Source: Lactifluus volemus
Taxonomy: Eukaryota; Basidiomycota; Agaricomycetes; Russulales; Russulaceae
Direction: 5' to 3'
DNA: 64,000 nt
Assembly (NCBI GenBank): GCA_022376515.1
Contig: WTXI01000061.1
Span: forward strand, 1 to 64,000
In this document: in pieces, positions 23,011 through 34,230 of the stretch
Position numbering within the stretch: the first letter of the stretch is position 1
How the letters are laid out: each line of letters starts with the position of its first letter
Position numbers and translations under genes: made by a program
Notes under the pieces: generated by a model
Told to the model about the DNA's origin: nothing
Seen by the model: the letters and a program-made list of their open reading frames with translations, nothing else
Database searches by the model: none

Positions 23011-23940
23011 CATTCGTCGTCGGAGAGTCCATTGACAACTTCGAACGCAGACAGGTGCGGTCTCTCTCGTCCACTAGCGTGACTGGAGTCCGCCCGGACC
23101 AGACCGCTGGATCACATTTCGGGAACTCGAGCCGGACATCCATGACTCTGGCTTTAAGTCTCAGGCTCTTCCGAATATTTTACAACTCCAAGCGTCACCC
23201 ACGCACTATCCAATATACTTTCTCTCTCAAGAATTGCTAGACTCGTCTTACCTCCTAGGAAGGCCGATCACGCTAATCACTGAAGTACTGCCTGCGCTCC
23301 GTTCTTTGAGTCCCTGCAGTTCAAGTTGTCGCGTGTCAGAGCGGTCCAGCCTGTCCGCAGCCTGTCCGCCGCCGAAGTGAAGCCATCACTCCGTGTTGTG
23401 ACTAATCTTGATGGAAGTCACGCCCCCTGCAAAGGGCCTACACTACGATTACCCGTTGCTGAAACCTCAAGATAAATGTCGACGTTGAGAGGGCATCCTA
23501 TCTTATAGTACTCGGTTCTCTGTTCCCCTTATCAACCCTGGTCCTATGAGGCACTCGATCGCTCTGGCAAAGCAAGAAACCCCGGTATCTTATATCATCG
23601 AATTGGTAAGCACCGCCTGATCACAACCGCCGTGACGCCGCCGTCATCGCATTGTCCGTAGGATCTATTCAATTTGCAGCAATTCTCCATGGATCAAGCG
23701 TGCGTGCGGACAACGTGTGAACTGCGTAACTTATTAATAAACATTAAAAACGTGGCTCGAGGCGCCCTCTGCTAAACTGCTGACATTTCTGTCCATGGAA
23801 CCTTCCTATATACCCCCAAGTCCGCGTCACTATTTAAATAATAGTAAATACTCATAATTCTCTAGTTGAATAACTTACATACCACCGACTGCGCTACCAT
23901 TCTCCAAACCAGACAATAGTAACATCCGCCTAAGACCTTT
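23011..23940. other. Spacer and leader upstream of F-box member 6
   Basis: No gene is seen. About 23130-23330 matches 10260-10430, and GAATTGGTAAGCACCGCCTGATCAC near 23600 recurs near 29510. From about 23757 the F-box leader begins (CTCGAGGCGCCCTCTGCTAAACTGCTGACATTTCTGTC, ACTCATAATT, CCAGACAATAGTAAC). The order of these blocks is the same before members 3 and 7. Confidence 0.5.
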
Positions 23941-25544
23941 ATGACGCTCGCAGATGGCAGCCCCATGGGCTTGAACAAAGTAGAGCCACTTGCACGTCAC
24001 TGCAATTGATGGTTTATTCGATCAGGTCCAGGTATTAGGGCTCGTCTAGGGCCACTGAAACGATTGCTAAGTTGTATCGCTCAGGCTTCGTGCTCCAACG
24101 AGTGCCCATCGGTTTACTCCCAGACGATGTCCTGCTAGAAATATTCTACCAAGTCTCCAAGCCGAATTGTTATAGATGGCATTTAAATTGGCCCAAACTG
24201 GTGCATGTATGCCGAAGATGGCGCTTCATCATTTTCACATCACCGCTCCGTCTCAAATTGCAACTTTTTTGCACACCAAAAGTGCCAGTGAGGAGACTGC
24301 TGGATATTTGGCCAATATTGCCTCTTGTAGTCGAGAATGAATGGTCAAGTGAGGACAAATTCGACAACCTCATTGCTGCATTGGAGCATCCTGATCGAGT
24401 ACAGAAAATTTCTATCAGAAATCCACTAACCCGGGATGGTTTATGGGAACGAATAGCGACGTTGATGCAGGAGCCATTTCCGGAATTGACATCTCTTCAC
24501 CTTCTGTCATTTTCTGGTGTGTTACCCCTACCCATCACATACTTGATTGGACCCGCCTCGCGTTTACAAGACCTCTACCTCTGGGCAATCTCATTTCCAT
24601 CATTGCCACGACTCCTCTTGTCCACAAGTGACCTCACATCTCTTCATCTTTTCAAAATACCCAATTCTGGGTACATCCCACCGGAGAGAATGGCCACATG
24701 CCTGTCCGTGTTGCCGAAGCTCGAATCCCTCATTATCAAATTCGAATCTCCGACGCGTCACCCCAAACGAAGAAACCGGCCTCTCCCCCCACAGACCCGC
24801 TCTATTCTCCCCACTCTCACTGAGTTACATTTTCGGGGTATCAGCGAATACTTGGAAGTTCTCGCGGCCGGTATCGATGCACCTCTACTCAGATTCGATC
24901 GCTTCGAGATAGTCTTCTTCAATCAGCTTGTCTTTGATATTCCTCAAACTATTCGGTTCTTTGGTCACCTAGACTCATTCAGGACACCCAGCCTAACCTT
25001 GAGCTTTAACTTGAATACGCCACAATATTCTTCCGGTTTCTACCCCGAGGCTGTCTTCTTTCCATCTGATATGGGGTATCATATGGCGCCCCGTCCATTC
25101 ACAATGATAGGTCAGAATTGCTCGTGGCATGTCATGTGCGACACTTTAGATTGGCAAGTGTTTTCGGTGGCACAGATATGCAGCCAAATTCTCTCTTTCC
25201 GCTCTAGCGTGGAATCACTCACCATCAGGTGCGACGATTTGGGTGGGCAAAAGATCAAATCAGACGAGATAGATCCCTCGCTATGGCTCCAACTCTTTCT
25301 CTCATTTCCCTCTGTCCAGAGTCTTCAAATACCCGCCATGCTAGAGCTGTCTATCGCAGCTGCGTTAAAAGGACTCACCGGAGAATCCGCCGCCGAAGTA
25401 TTTCCCTCGCTACAAAGCCTTTCCATTCAAGTTGTGGGGCATGTGTCAGACGAAGTTGCACCACAAGACTCGGACATACAATCATTCGTCGCAGCCCGCC
25501 AGCATTGCGGTCGCCCTGTAGCTGTCTCTCACCAGCGCAAGTGA
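23941..25544 (+). CDS. F-box/LRR-like protein, cluster member 6, with a stop in exon 1
   Basis: Exon 2 (24105..25544) is fully open and well conserved: F-box LLPDDVLLEIFYQVS, KLVHVCRRWRFIIFTSPLRLKLQLFC, then FPSLPRLLLSTSDLTSLHLFKIP, LTELHFRGISEYLEVLAAGIDAPLL and LWLQLFLSFPSVQSLQIP; its tail ends PVAVSHQRK. The exon aligned with exon 1 of the siblings (ATG at 23941, donor CCAG|GTATTA near 24031, acceptor CTCAG before 24105) contains an in-frame TGA (CAC TGC AAT TGA TGG), where siblings have GAA. No other in-frame ATG lies before the F-box. Either the gene starts elsewhere, for example in an upstream exon, or it is newly dead. The exact start is therefore open; the coordinates include the homologous exon 1. 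Confidence 0.7.
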
Positions 25545-26608
25545 AGGCACCGTAAGGAGAGCGCAGCCACTGTCCTTGGAGACTTTCGCTTTTGCTTCTT
25601 TCCACTCCACTCGTCCCCTTTCCTCCATCTACCATCTGTCGTCGTCCCGTTATCTTCCGTTTCCTTCCTTTGAACTCACCCGTGCCCCCAGGAGTACGTT
25701 TACCACCTTAGCCACAACCGCCCTTTATGCCTCGGCTCAGTGTTATATTGCACTGGTTTGCGTTTACTTCCTTCTCCTCTCTGTTACTGATCCTACTGTG
25801 TATTTTATTTCTGTGTCTTCTCTTGTCTCAGACTATCACTTTACCACGCCTCAAGTTACGTTCTATATTAAGTTGCGACCCATTCTCCTTTCCTTACCAT
25901 TACGTTTCCTTGTCGTTCGACGTTCCTTGTCCTACCAAGTTGATCTATTTCAGTTTCGTTCCTGACTTGCACCTCGTCAGTTAGCTTTCCCGTTTGTGTT
26001 ATGGTATTCCCCCCTCCTACCTTGCCTGTTCCATTCAAAGTGTATCTATATCCCGCAACACCTATCGGGAGCGGGTCCGTCTGCGCTGGCCGCCCTCGGC
26101 CCGGGCCCGGGTGGCTCCTATTCTTTAGTACAACTCGGACGACTCGGAACGCCTGCGAGGAGCTCGAATCGATATCCAGTTTTCCTAGTTTCATTCACTC
26201 TCGCGATGTTCAACATGTGACAGACAATGTTGCACGGCTAGAGGACTAGAGATGTCGCTATTACTAAGGAAGAGTTGATCCTCGCTTTACCGAGTCTCAA
26301 CTTGAAGTGCGCGTCCGTCTCCTGTCTCGGCTTTTAACAGCGGGTGATTTAGGGTTTGTCGTGGAGGTACTGGCTCACGAGCCCGTATACCCCACATATG
26401 TGAGTTGGTTCCAATGACCTTCCCTATCCTCACTTCCTCCTCTCTCATAGGTGTGCATACTCTGTCATTGTCGCCATTATTCTTCTAACTATGTTGATAT
26501 TCCCCCATGGGTAGCCAGGTCGCACCCTTCAACCATTTCCATTTAAGCACACCCAACAGCCGGTCCCTGATTCCCTAAAGCAACTATCATATCACCCCCT
26601 TGACAAAG
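25545..26608. other. 3' trailer of F-box member 6 and upstream of a small secreted protein
   Basis: The first ~450 bp are the F-box trailer. Past about 26060 the sequence is unlike the other copies. Around 26085-26110 there is a short GC-rich run (GGCCCGGGCCCGGG), and the last 200 bp are the presumed promoter of the small secreted protein. I see no other gene. Confidence 0.45.
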
Positions 26609-26932
26609 ATGTTTTTCTTCGAGCTCTCCATTGTTCTTCTTGCTCCCCTCGCTGTGATCGCCAAGGCCTACCAGAACCAAGGCAGAAGCGGCAGCAGCCA
26701 GAACCAAGGCAGCAGTGGCGGTTATGGCTCTGTCGGAGAGACTCCTTCAGGAGGGAATAGTGGCAGCAGTACCAGCCAGAACCAAGGCAGCGGTGGTGGT
26801 TATGGCTCTGTTGGAGAGTCTCCATCTGGAGGGAATAGTGGCAGCAGTGAAAGCCAGAGCCAAGGCAGCAGCGGCGGTTATGGCTCTGTCGGAGAGTCTC
26901 CCTCGGGAGGGAATAATATTGGTCACCACTAA
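26609..26932 (+). CDS. Small secreted Gly/Ser-rich repeat protein
   Basis: A single open frame of 107 residues. It starts MFFFELSIVLLAPLAVIAKA, a convincing signal peptide with cleavage likely after AKA. The mature part is about three tandem repeats of roughly 31 residues with the core SxSQNQGSxGGYGSVGExPSGGNSGS, ending GGNNIGHH. The DNA repeats are nearly identical, so the array is young and could vary in length between strains. Such proteins in fungi are often cell-wall associated or secreted during host contact; that is inference. It contains no cysteine in the mature part. It sits among gene relics and has no homologue elsewhere in the window. Confidence 0.7.
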   Translation: MFFFELSIVLLAPLAVIAKAYQNQGRSGSSQNQGSSGGYGSVGETPSGGNSGSSTSQNQGSGGGYGSVGESPSGGNSGSSESQSQGSSGGYGSVGESPSGGNNIGHH

Positions 26933-27287
26933 GACTCCGCACACCACATCAAAGCTTCAGAATTCTGATCCAGAATAACCTGCACCCTGTTTGATTACCT
27001 GTGTCAGTTTGCTACTCGAAATTTTGGTGTTTCACGGTGTTGTGTGCCCAGAGACAGGGATAAAAGTGCTGATCTTGAACAATAGCAGAGGGGTCAACGA
27101 GTGAGTTTGTCATAAAGAAGGTGGGTCACTCACGTCACGCAGGCTGCTTGTAGCTTGACCAACATGTCACTCAAGTCGTTGCAAGGACCATTCTCCCTGC
27201 CAGGAACATGCTTGTCTCTGCCCGCCCGCCCGCTTCCTTCAAGGCTCTCGTTTCCGCCAGTGCAAAGTAATGGGTATGCTACAATGG
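26933..27287. other. 3' flank of the secreted protein gene
   Basis: No gene is supported. A minus-strand open frame at 27130-27333 continues from the helicase relic beyond it but has no match to helicase motifs that I can see. A short CCCGCC repeat occurs near 27218. Confidence 0.35.
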
Positions 27288-28217
<930 letters not shown>

Positions 28218-28731
28218 CAATTTCTTTTTTATCTTCGGCATGTCGGAGTAGACAACAGATTGCTGTATCCTAGTAGCATACTAGTGAGGAAGAAGACGCG
28301 GTCCTCGTATTTACGGGACTGGAGAGAGGGGTTGGTGCCAGTGGGCGGCTATTATGCTGCACGCGCGAAGTAGTGATCCTGTCGTTCTGTCTCTCCTCTT
28401 GTATCCTATCGGCTGTGCCGCATATCGTATCGTTACTTCCAATACCAAAAACGCGTCCTTTTGGACAAGCACCTGGTTTCCCCCGATTTCATTGTCATGG
28501 CATTGCCAATATGTAACACATAAGTACAGTCCTGCGGTAAAGCTCACGAACTTGGGAAGGTGGATAGAAGGATGAAGCTATCAATCTAATCATTCCATCT
28601 CTTATTACTAGTATACAAATTCTTCTGTTAGGAAGTTCAACGTACAATATCCTGCCAAATACACGGAAACGACGTTCCAACCTAGGAAAAAGGATCGACA
28701 TAGATAACCTAGATAAGATTACCCCCAACCC
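28218..28731. other. Trailer fragment before Rab relic 3
   Basis: From about 28310 this matches the second half of the F-box trailer (CTTGTATCCTATCGGCTGTGCCGCATATCGTATCG, AATACCAAAAACGCGTCC) and then the Rab 3' flank (CTTCTGTTAGGAAGTTCAACGTAC, GATCGACATAGATAACCTAG). The first half of the trailer is missing, so the helicase relic seems to sit in or replace it. No gene is seen. Confidence 0.5.
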
Positions 28732-29464
28732 TCACGAAGAACAACAAGTACTTCTAAATGTCTTCTTTTGCCCGATCATAGCTTGATCAAGACCGACCGC
28801 AGTTGTTCCTGACCCCGTTCGGCTGCTCGGCCCGCGTTTCCTCCCATTCCCAGCGCGTGACCACACGGTGTGCGATGTAAGCAAACACGTCCGAGACGCC
28901 CACGCGGCCACGCCCGTCTTAGCCGAAGTGAAGAATACTTGGATCCTCGCGGAGGGCGAGGTGGCATGGCTCGTGCTAAGGCTTGCGCAGTGGCGTATCG
29001 CGCAGGCGTGATCGTTGATGCGGTAGATGTCAAAATCGTCAATGACGAGAGTGAGCACCTCCGAGTCGTGTGGGATCTATTATCATGAGCATGTATCAAC
29101 GGAGAAGAGGATGAAGGGGAGCGAGAACGCGAGAGTGCGGATTAGAATGGTTCGGCGTGAGCGCCATCGGAAAAGGAGGATGCGGGAGTGTGGAAGGACG
29201 TGAAGCCTGTGTGGGTCGAGCCGAGGTGCCGCCGTGTGCCGCGAAGCTGAGTTGGGAATTGTGCGAGTGGAATTTGGATGGTCAATCGAGGACGTACGGG
29301 GTGGGATCGTGATTGTGGGAACTAAGGTATCCGTGTCAGCATCAGGATCACCGTCGGCGTCCGGGGTAGCGCGGGGGGTCTGCTACATTATTCAAATTTC
29401 CGTTCCTATGCATGCACTTTTCGTCGTCGGATCCATTGACAAACTTCGAACGCATTGCGGGTAA
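28732..29464 (-). pseudogene. Rab7-like GTPase pseudogene, copy 3
   Basis: The carboxy end is intact (GLDQAMIGQKKTFRSTCCSS). Upstream the frame is broken in the G5 region (FFTSAKTGVAAWASR..., where the intact gene has AKTGAGVSD). Parts of the Ser/Thr-rich insert follow (ARYATAQALARAMPPRPPRGSK, PRTSSIDHPNS-like, DADTD). GTP-binding exons 1 and 2 and the NKTD block are absent. The copy ends near 29464 where the next F-box leader begins. Confidence 0.75.
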
Positions 29465-29782
29465 AAGCACTGGTAAGGCAAGCAACTCCGGTGTTCTTGT
29501 ATTTCACCGAATTGGTAAGCACCGCCTGATCACACCGCCATCTTCATCGCGTTGTTTCAGTATGTCGGAATTCTCTATGGATCATGTGTGTGGAGAATGT
29601 GTGGACGTAATTTAAGGGACTAGGGCAATGCCTCTCGCGACATAACTATCCCTCGAGCCACCCTCCACTAAACTCCTGACGTTAGCACTCATAAATTACT
29701 AGGCGCACTCAGGCTCGTATACGCACACCATTCTCCTCACCAGACAATAGTATCACCCATCCCCGGCACCTTTTTGATACCA
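29465..29782 (+). promoter_or_regulatory. Upstream region of the broken F-box member 7
   Basis: It contains GAATTGGTAAGCACCGCCTGATCAC (also near 23603) and then the leader blocks CCTCGAGCCACCCTCCACTAAACT, CTCATAAATTACTAGGCGCACTCAGGCTCGTATACG and CACCAGACAATAGTATC. It is a compact version of the leader before members 3 and 6. No gene is seen. Confidence 0.45.
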
Positions 29783-31223
29783 ATGGATGGCAACTTCATA
29801 GGCTCGAACAGATTAAAGCGAGTTTCACGTTGCCGCAAGGAATGGTTTATTCAATCAGGACCAGGTAGGACTCATCTATTGCAACAGTAGCCGTGACGGT
29901 TGCTGAGTTGTAGCGTGCAGGCCTCGTGCTCCAACGAGTGTCCATTGGATCGCTCCCAGACGACGTCCTGTTAGACATATTCTATCAAGTCTTCATGCTG
30001 GACGATTATACATGGAATTCAAGTTGGCCCAAGCTGGTGCACGTATGCCAAAGATGGCGATTTGTCGCCTTTGCATCACCACTCCGTCTCAAATTGCAAC
30101 TTTTTTGCACACCAACAACACCAGTGAGGAAACTGCTGGACATTTGGCCAATGTTTCCTCTCGTGGTCGAGTTGTTAAGCTTTACGGACGAGAATAAACA
30201 GGACAAATTCGACAACCTCATTGCTGCATTGTGGCATCATGATCGCGTACAGAAGATTGCTATCACAGATCCACCAGCCCGGGAATCTTTATGGGAACGG
30301 ATAGTGACGGCGATGCAGGAGCCATTTCCGGAATTGAAATCTCTTTGGCTTGCGTCATTTTCTGGTGTATTACCCCTTCCCAACACATTCTTGAATGGAT
30401 CCGCCCCGCGTTTACAAGAGCTCTATCTCTGGGGAATCTCATTTCCGTCGTTGCCACGACTCCTCTTGTCTACAAGAGACCTTACATCTCTTCATCTTTT
30501 CGATATACCTAATTCTGGGTACATCCCACCCGAGACAATGGCCACATGCCTGTCAGTGTTGCCGAAGCTCGAATCCCTCACCATTAAATTCCAATCTCGG
30601 ACGCTTCATCCCAAACGAAAAAACAGACCTGCCCCTCCACAGACCCGCTCTCACTTCATTGTATTTTCAAGGTATCAGCGAGTACTTGGAAGTTCTCGCG
30701 GCCCAAATCGATGTGCCTCTACTCAAGTCCGATCGGTTCAAGATAACCTTCTTCAATCAGCCTGTCTTTGATATCCCCCAAACTATTCGGTTCTTTGGTC
30801 ACCTAGACTCATTTAAGACATCCAGTCTAACCTTGATGTTCGATCTGATTTCCATTGCCCCCAAGGCTGCCTTTCTTCCCTTATTCCTCTCGGATTCAAG
30901 TTTCAAGTCATTGACGCAGTGGGATATCATGTGCAACACTATAGATTGGCAGGTGTTTTCAATTGCACAGATATGCAGCCAGATCCTGTCCTTCCGCTCT
31001 GGTGTAGAATCGCTCTACATCGAGATCAAGCACCCTGATTACCGTGACCACGTTTCGCCAAAAATCAAGCCAGACGAGATAGATCCCATGCCATGGCTCC
31101 AACTCTTTCACTCATTTCCCTCTGTCCAGTGTCTTACTATTCCTACCATACTAGATTTGTCCATCGCAGCTGCGTTACAAGGGCTCACGGGAGAATCAGC
31201 CGCCAAAGTATTCCCCTCGCTAC

Positions 31224-31237
31224 AAATCCTTATTATT
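31224..31237 (+). repeat. Target-site duplication, left copy
   Basis: AAATCCTTATTATT sits in the F-box exon directly before LINE sequence. The same 14 bases follow the poly(A) tail at 34115-34128. The first three A could belong to the tail in the right copy, so the duplication is 11-14 bp. Confidence 0.85.
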
Positions 31238-32248
31238 GAGCAAGCAGCTTCCTGGCTCTTCGATGTGGGGCTCCGGCTCGACCCGGAGAAGACGGAATTC
31301 ATGGTCTTCCGTTCCCGCCATGTCGAACGCCATTTTGGCCCTCATATAACTTGCCTCGCCCTCCGGGATCCCTCTAACGGTGAGTACTCGGTTAAGTCCT
31401 CCAAGGTGGTCCGCTACCTAGGTGTCTACTTCAACCCCACGCTCTTGTGGAAGGAGCACGTCTCCATCATGGCCTCCAGGGCCCGCTCTTCCCTAGCGGC
31501 CTTAGGCGTCCTCAGCAATTCAATCCGGGGTCTAGACTTCGCTAATTGGCGTAAAGTCTACCTCGCGGTAATCCTCCCGATTCTTACATACGGTTCCCCC
31601 ATTTGGTTCACTGACGTTCGACAGAAAGGCTTGGTCCAACCACTACAGGTGGCACAGAACCAGGCCTGTCACCGCCTTAGTGGCGCCTTCTGTACCACAC
31701 CTACCGCACCTTTACATCACTTGCTCGGCATACCCCCTGTACGATACACCCTCCTTAAACTTAGATCCCAATACATTACGCGCCTCTCCTCGCTTCCTCC
31801 CTCCTCCCCTTTGCTCACTTCGGTCTGGACGAACCCCATATCCCGGTGGCATTCCACCTTCCTACCTCTTACGAACCTTTGGTCCCTTGTTAAATCCAGA
31901 ATACCCGCTCCTTTTCCTTTCTCTTACCCTTCCCCTCCTTATTTTTCGACCTGGTCACACCAGGGCTTCACTTCCTATGCTTCCTCCCCTAAGAAGGTGC
32001 ACTCTCTCACTCGTTCCCTCATCGCTAAACCCCCTCCTCTTGCCCATTGCCTTTACATTAGATCCCTTCCTATCCCCACCCCTGACTCTTACGGACATGC
32101 CTTGTTACGGTTATGCGGGCCGTCCGGCCCATTTCTTACTGTTTTCCGTCTGATTTTCAACTTGTGTTGTGACCTAGGATCCCTTTCCTTGGCCAGCCCC
32201 CTTCTGTCTGCTTCTAGGGGCTGTGCATCGCCGTTTTGAACGTGTATT

Positions 32249-32347
32249 TGACTCAGGGATCATGACTCAAATCTTGAGTCAGCGTTCTTGACTCAGATCT
32301 TGAGTCAGACGCACTGAGTCAGTTCTTGAGTCATCAGAACTGACTCA
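32249..32347. promoter_or_regulatory. Cluster of eight TGA(C/G)TCA sites
   Basis: TGACTCA or its complement TGAGTCA starts at 32249, 32263, 32275, 32289, 32301, 32315, 32327 and 32341. That is eight copies in 99 bp, often as ATCTTGAGTCA/TGACTCAGATC palindromes spaced about 12-14 bp apart. TGACTCA is the known binding site of AP-1/Gcn4-type bZIP factors. The array lies about 75 bp upstream of a TATA-like box, as in an enhancer of a retroelement promoter. Function is inferred. Confidence 0.55.
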
Positions 32348-33038
32348 GGTCCTTAGTCAATAGTTTTGACTTCGCTACTGTACTGTGACCTTTGTAGGAT
32401 AATTGGCTGGCCCTCTGTACGCATAAATAGGGCCCTGTAGACGAGCTAAAGCCCCAGCTTCAGCTTCGTCTAGAATCGCAGTTCATTGTCTCCTGCTCAC
32501 ACTCGCATCGCATCTTCTCCTCTCTTCTTGTGAATCCCCTCTTCGTACCTTGATCCAGGTACTTCGCGCCACGATCAGACATCTGTGAATTTGTTCCATT
32601 TCCTTGAAACAAGTCCCCAGACGCCTGAACCCTAATACGAACGCGCTGTGAGAAGTAGTCCCCACTTCTCACCCCGCGTCCGCCCTCGAACCTTAGTTCA
32701 ACCTCTCACGAGTGTCCATAGAGTGGAGGCATCACTTCTCCTCTAAGAACACTCGCGCCCGTGTTGCGGTTGAACCTACACATCGTCTTTCATCCATCTG
32801 CCACCATCTATCCTTTTTAGGAACGGTAGCTCCGACCATCGCGTGCGCCGGCCCGTACCAACCGCCTCACGCGATACGAATCCCCGAGAGTTCGCACAGT
32901 CAAGTCTACTCCTCTAGGACCTTGTCTGCGCGTGCTAGAATCAACTATTTGTTGTTGCTAGTCTTGTCCGACTCGCCCCAGCAAATAGCTGACCAGAACA
33001 ACGCTCACTTCGAGCCACGGTCCCTGCAAACCGTGACA
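32249..33038 (+). mobile_element. LTR-like block nested in the LINE
   Basis: About 790 bp interrupts the LINE coding sequence between VHRRFERVFDS and the resumed C-terminal part. It begins TG and ends CA (TGACTCAGGG...CCGTGACA). It carries a TATA-like box with a start-like context (GCATAAATAGGGCCC near 32420) and has no coding capacity, as expected of a solo LTR. I could not find matching 5-bp flanks, so the borders or the nature of the block may differ. An alternative is an unusual inter-ORF region of the LINE itself. Confidence 0.4.
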
Positions 33039-34114
33039 TGCCTTCTTACTTTACAGTGGGGAGAGGTTGCTGCAGTCAGGGGTGTCGGTAGACGTGGACC
33101 GTAGATGGTCACTCCTCAAGGCCCTTTCGCAGGGTCTCAATTTTTTCCTCTCGCTCCCTTCGGGGGGCTTCCTCTGTTTTCTCTTACCGAACAAGTTGGT
33201 ACTGCCTTATCTTATGAACACTTCATCTAAGTCCCCTTTTCTTTCTTTTGCTTCCTACTTTACTTCCTCTCTCTCCTCTTTCTTAGACCCTTCCCCAGCG
33301 CGCGCCGTTGAGCTACGGCTCTTCAAGGAGTCTTGGGCTTGTGTCCCTGGGTCAGAGGAACTGGATCGCCTCCTTAGGGGATTGCAACCTGGCTTGGCGG
33401 TTGAACCCCCAGTTCCCCCCTCTAATTTTGCTTTCGACTTATGGGGGAAAGAGCTCGCTTCTGGGGAGCTCCCTCGCACGCCGGGCCACAAGGCCTGGCG
33501 TGCATGCCCTAACACCCCGTCGAACCAACCTCCACCATTTGTGCGGGGACTACTCTCCCACAAAAACAGACATCTCTTCATGTCCGGACTACAAATCCTC
33601 AGTCAACACGCCTTCTTTGCAGACTACAGCGACCAGTTCCAGCCACTAGCAGGAGACAACACCTTCTGCCCCTGCAATGACGTCCCCTTCACACCCACAC
33701 TCTCACCACTTCACTCAGGCCCACCCACACCGGCCCCCATTCACCGCTACTCCATCAACCACGTCCTCTTTGACTGCCGCCTCCACTCTGACCATCGCAC
33801 CTCCACTATTGAGGGTTTCTCCTCGCAGTACCTCTTCTCTACCGAAGCAGGTGGCCGACGTCTAGCCCAATTCCTACTCCTCTCTCAACAAGGCCTCCGG
33901 CCCCTCCCACCCCGCCCTGACCCCCCTTGAATGATTCCGGCCGTGGCCGCGCTCCCTTCTTTCTAGCCTCCTCTTATTATACTCCTTCTTCCTCCCCTTC
34001 CCATTTACCTTGTTTCCTTACTTGTGTCTCCGATCGGATAGTACCTTGTACAGAGTAACTTAGTCTTGTCGCAATATACGCGGGGACTATAAACCCCAAT
34101 TCAAAAAAAAAAAA

Positions 34115-34128
34115 AAATCCTTATTATT
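34115..34128 (+). repeat. Target-site duplication, right copy
   Basis: AAATCCTTATTATT follows the poly(A) run and restores the F-box exon, which then reads on as CTGGGGCTTAAACCAGACGAAG. It matches the left copy at 31224-31237. Confidence 0.85.
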
Positions 34129-34230
34129 CTGGGGCTTAAACCAGACGAAGCTGCGCCACAGGGCATACAATCATTCGTCACAGCCCGCCAGCATTGCGGT
34201 CTCCCTGTAGCCGTCTCGCACCGCCCTTAG

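Larger units (their letters stand above)
31238..34114 (+). mobile_element. 5'-truncated non-LTR retrotransposon (LINE)
   Basis: The element starts inside the reverse transcriptase, just after where the catalytic YxDD box would be (LFDVGLRLDPEKTEFMVF). It continues with the thumb/connection part (VVRYLGVYFNPTLLWKEHVS, LAVILPILTYGSPIWF) to a stop at 32237-32239. The C-terminal end is at about 33067-33930 and includes CPCNDVPF and INHVLFDCRLHSDHR, typical of fungal LINE tails. It ends in a run of about 12-15 A at 34103-34117 and is bounded by a 14-bp duplication of the F-box exon. It lies in the same strand as the host gene. It is dead: no catalytic core, frame breaks, and a foreign block in the middle. 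The preceding F-box exon and the RT are in one open frame, giving a chimeric ORF of up to 614 codons. Confidence 0.88.
29783..34230 (+). pseudogene. F-box/LRR-like member 7, broken by a deletion and a LINE
   Basis: Exon 1 is 29783..29864 (MDGNFIGSNRLKRVSRCRKEWF.., phase-1 donor CCAG|GTAGGA) and the intron is 56 nt. Exon 2 starts at 29921 with F-box SLPDDVLLDIFYQVF and KLVHVCQRWRFVAFASPLRL. Near 30645 siblings read ACCCGGTCTGTTCTCCCCGCTCTC and this copy reads ACCCGCTCTC. That is a 14-nt deletion between short CCCG repeats, and it shifts the frame so that the first frame stops at 30771. The F-box sequence goes on in another frame (LYFQGISEYLEVLAAQID...) to VFPSLQILII, where a LINE is inserted at 31238. 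The last ~35 codons resume after 34128 (LKPDEAAPQGIQSFVTARQHCG...) and end at 34230. Two independent disablements make this a pseudogene. Confidence 0.88.

Noticed and set aside
30395..32239. A genuine F-box/reverse-transcriptase fusion gene
   Set aside because: The host frame is already broken by the 14-nt deletion, the LINE lacks its catalytic core, and flanking duplications show simple insertion. It is kept only as a curiosity in the findings.
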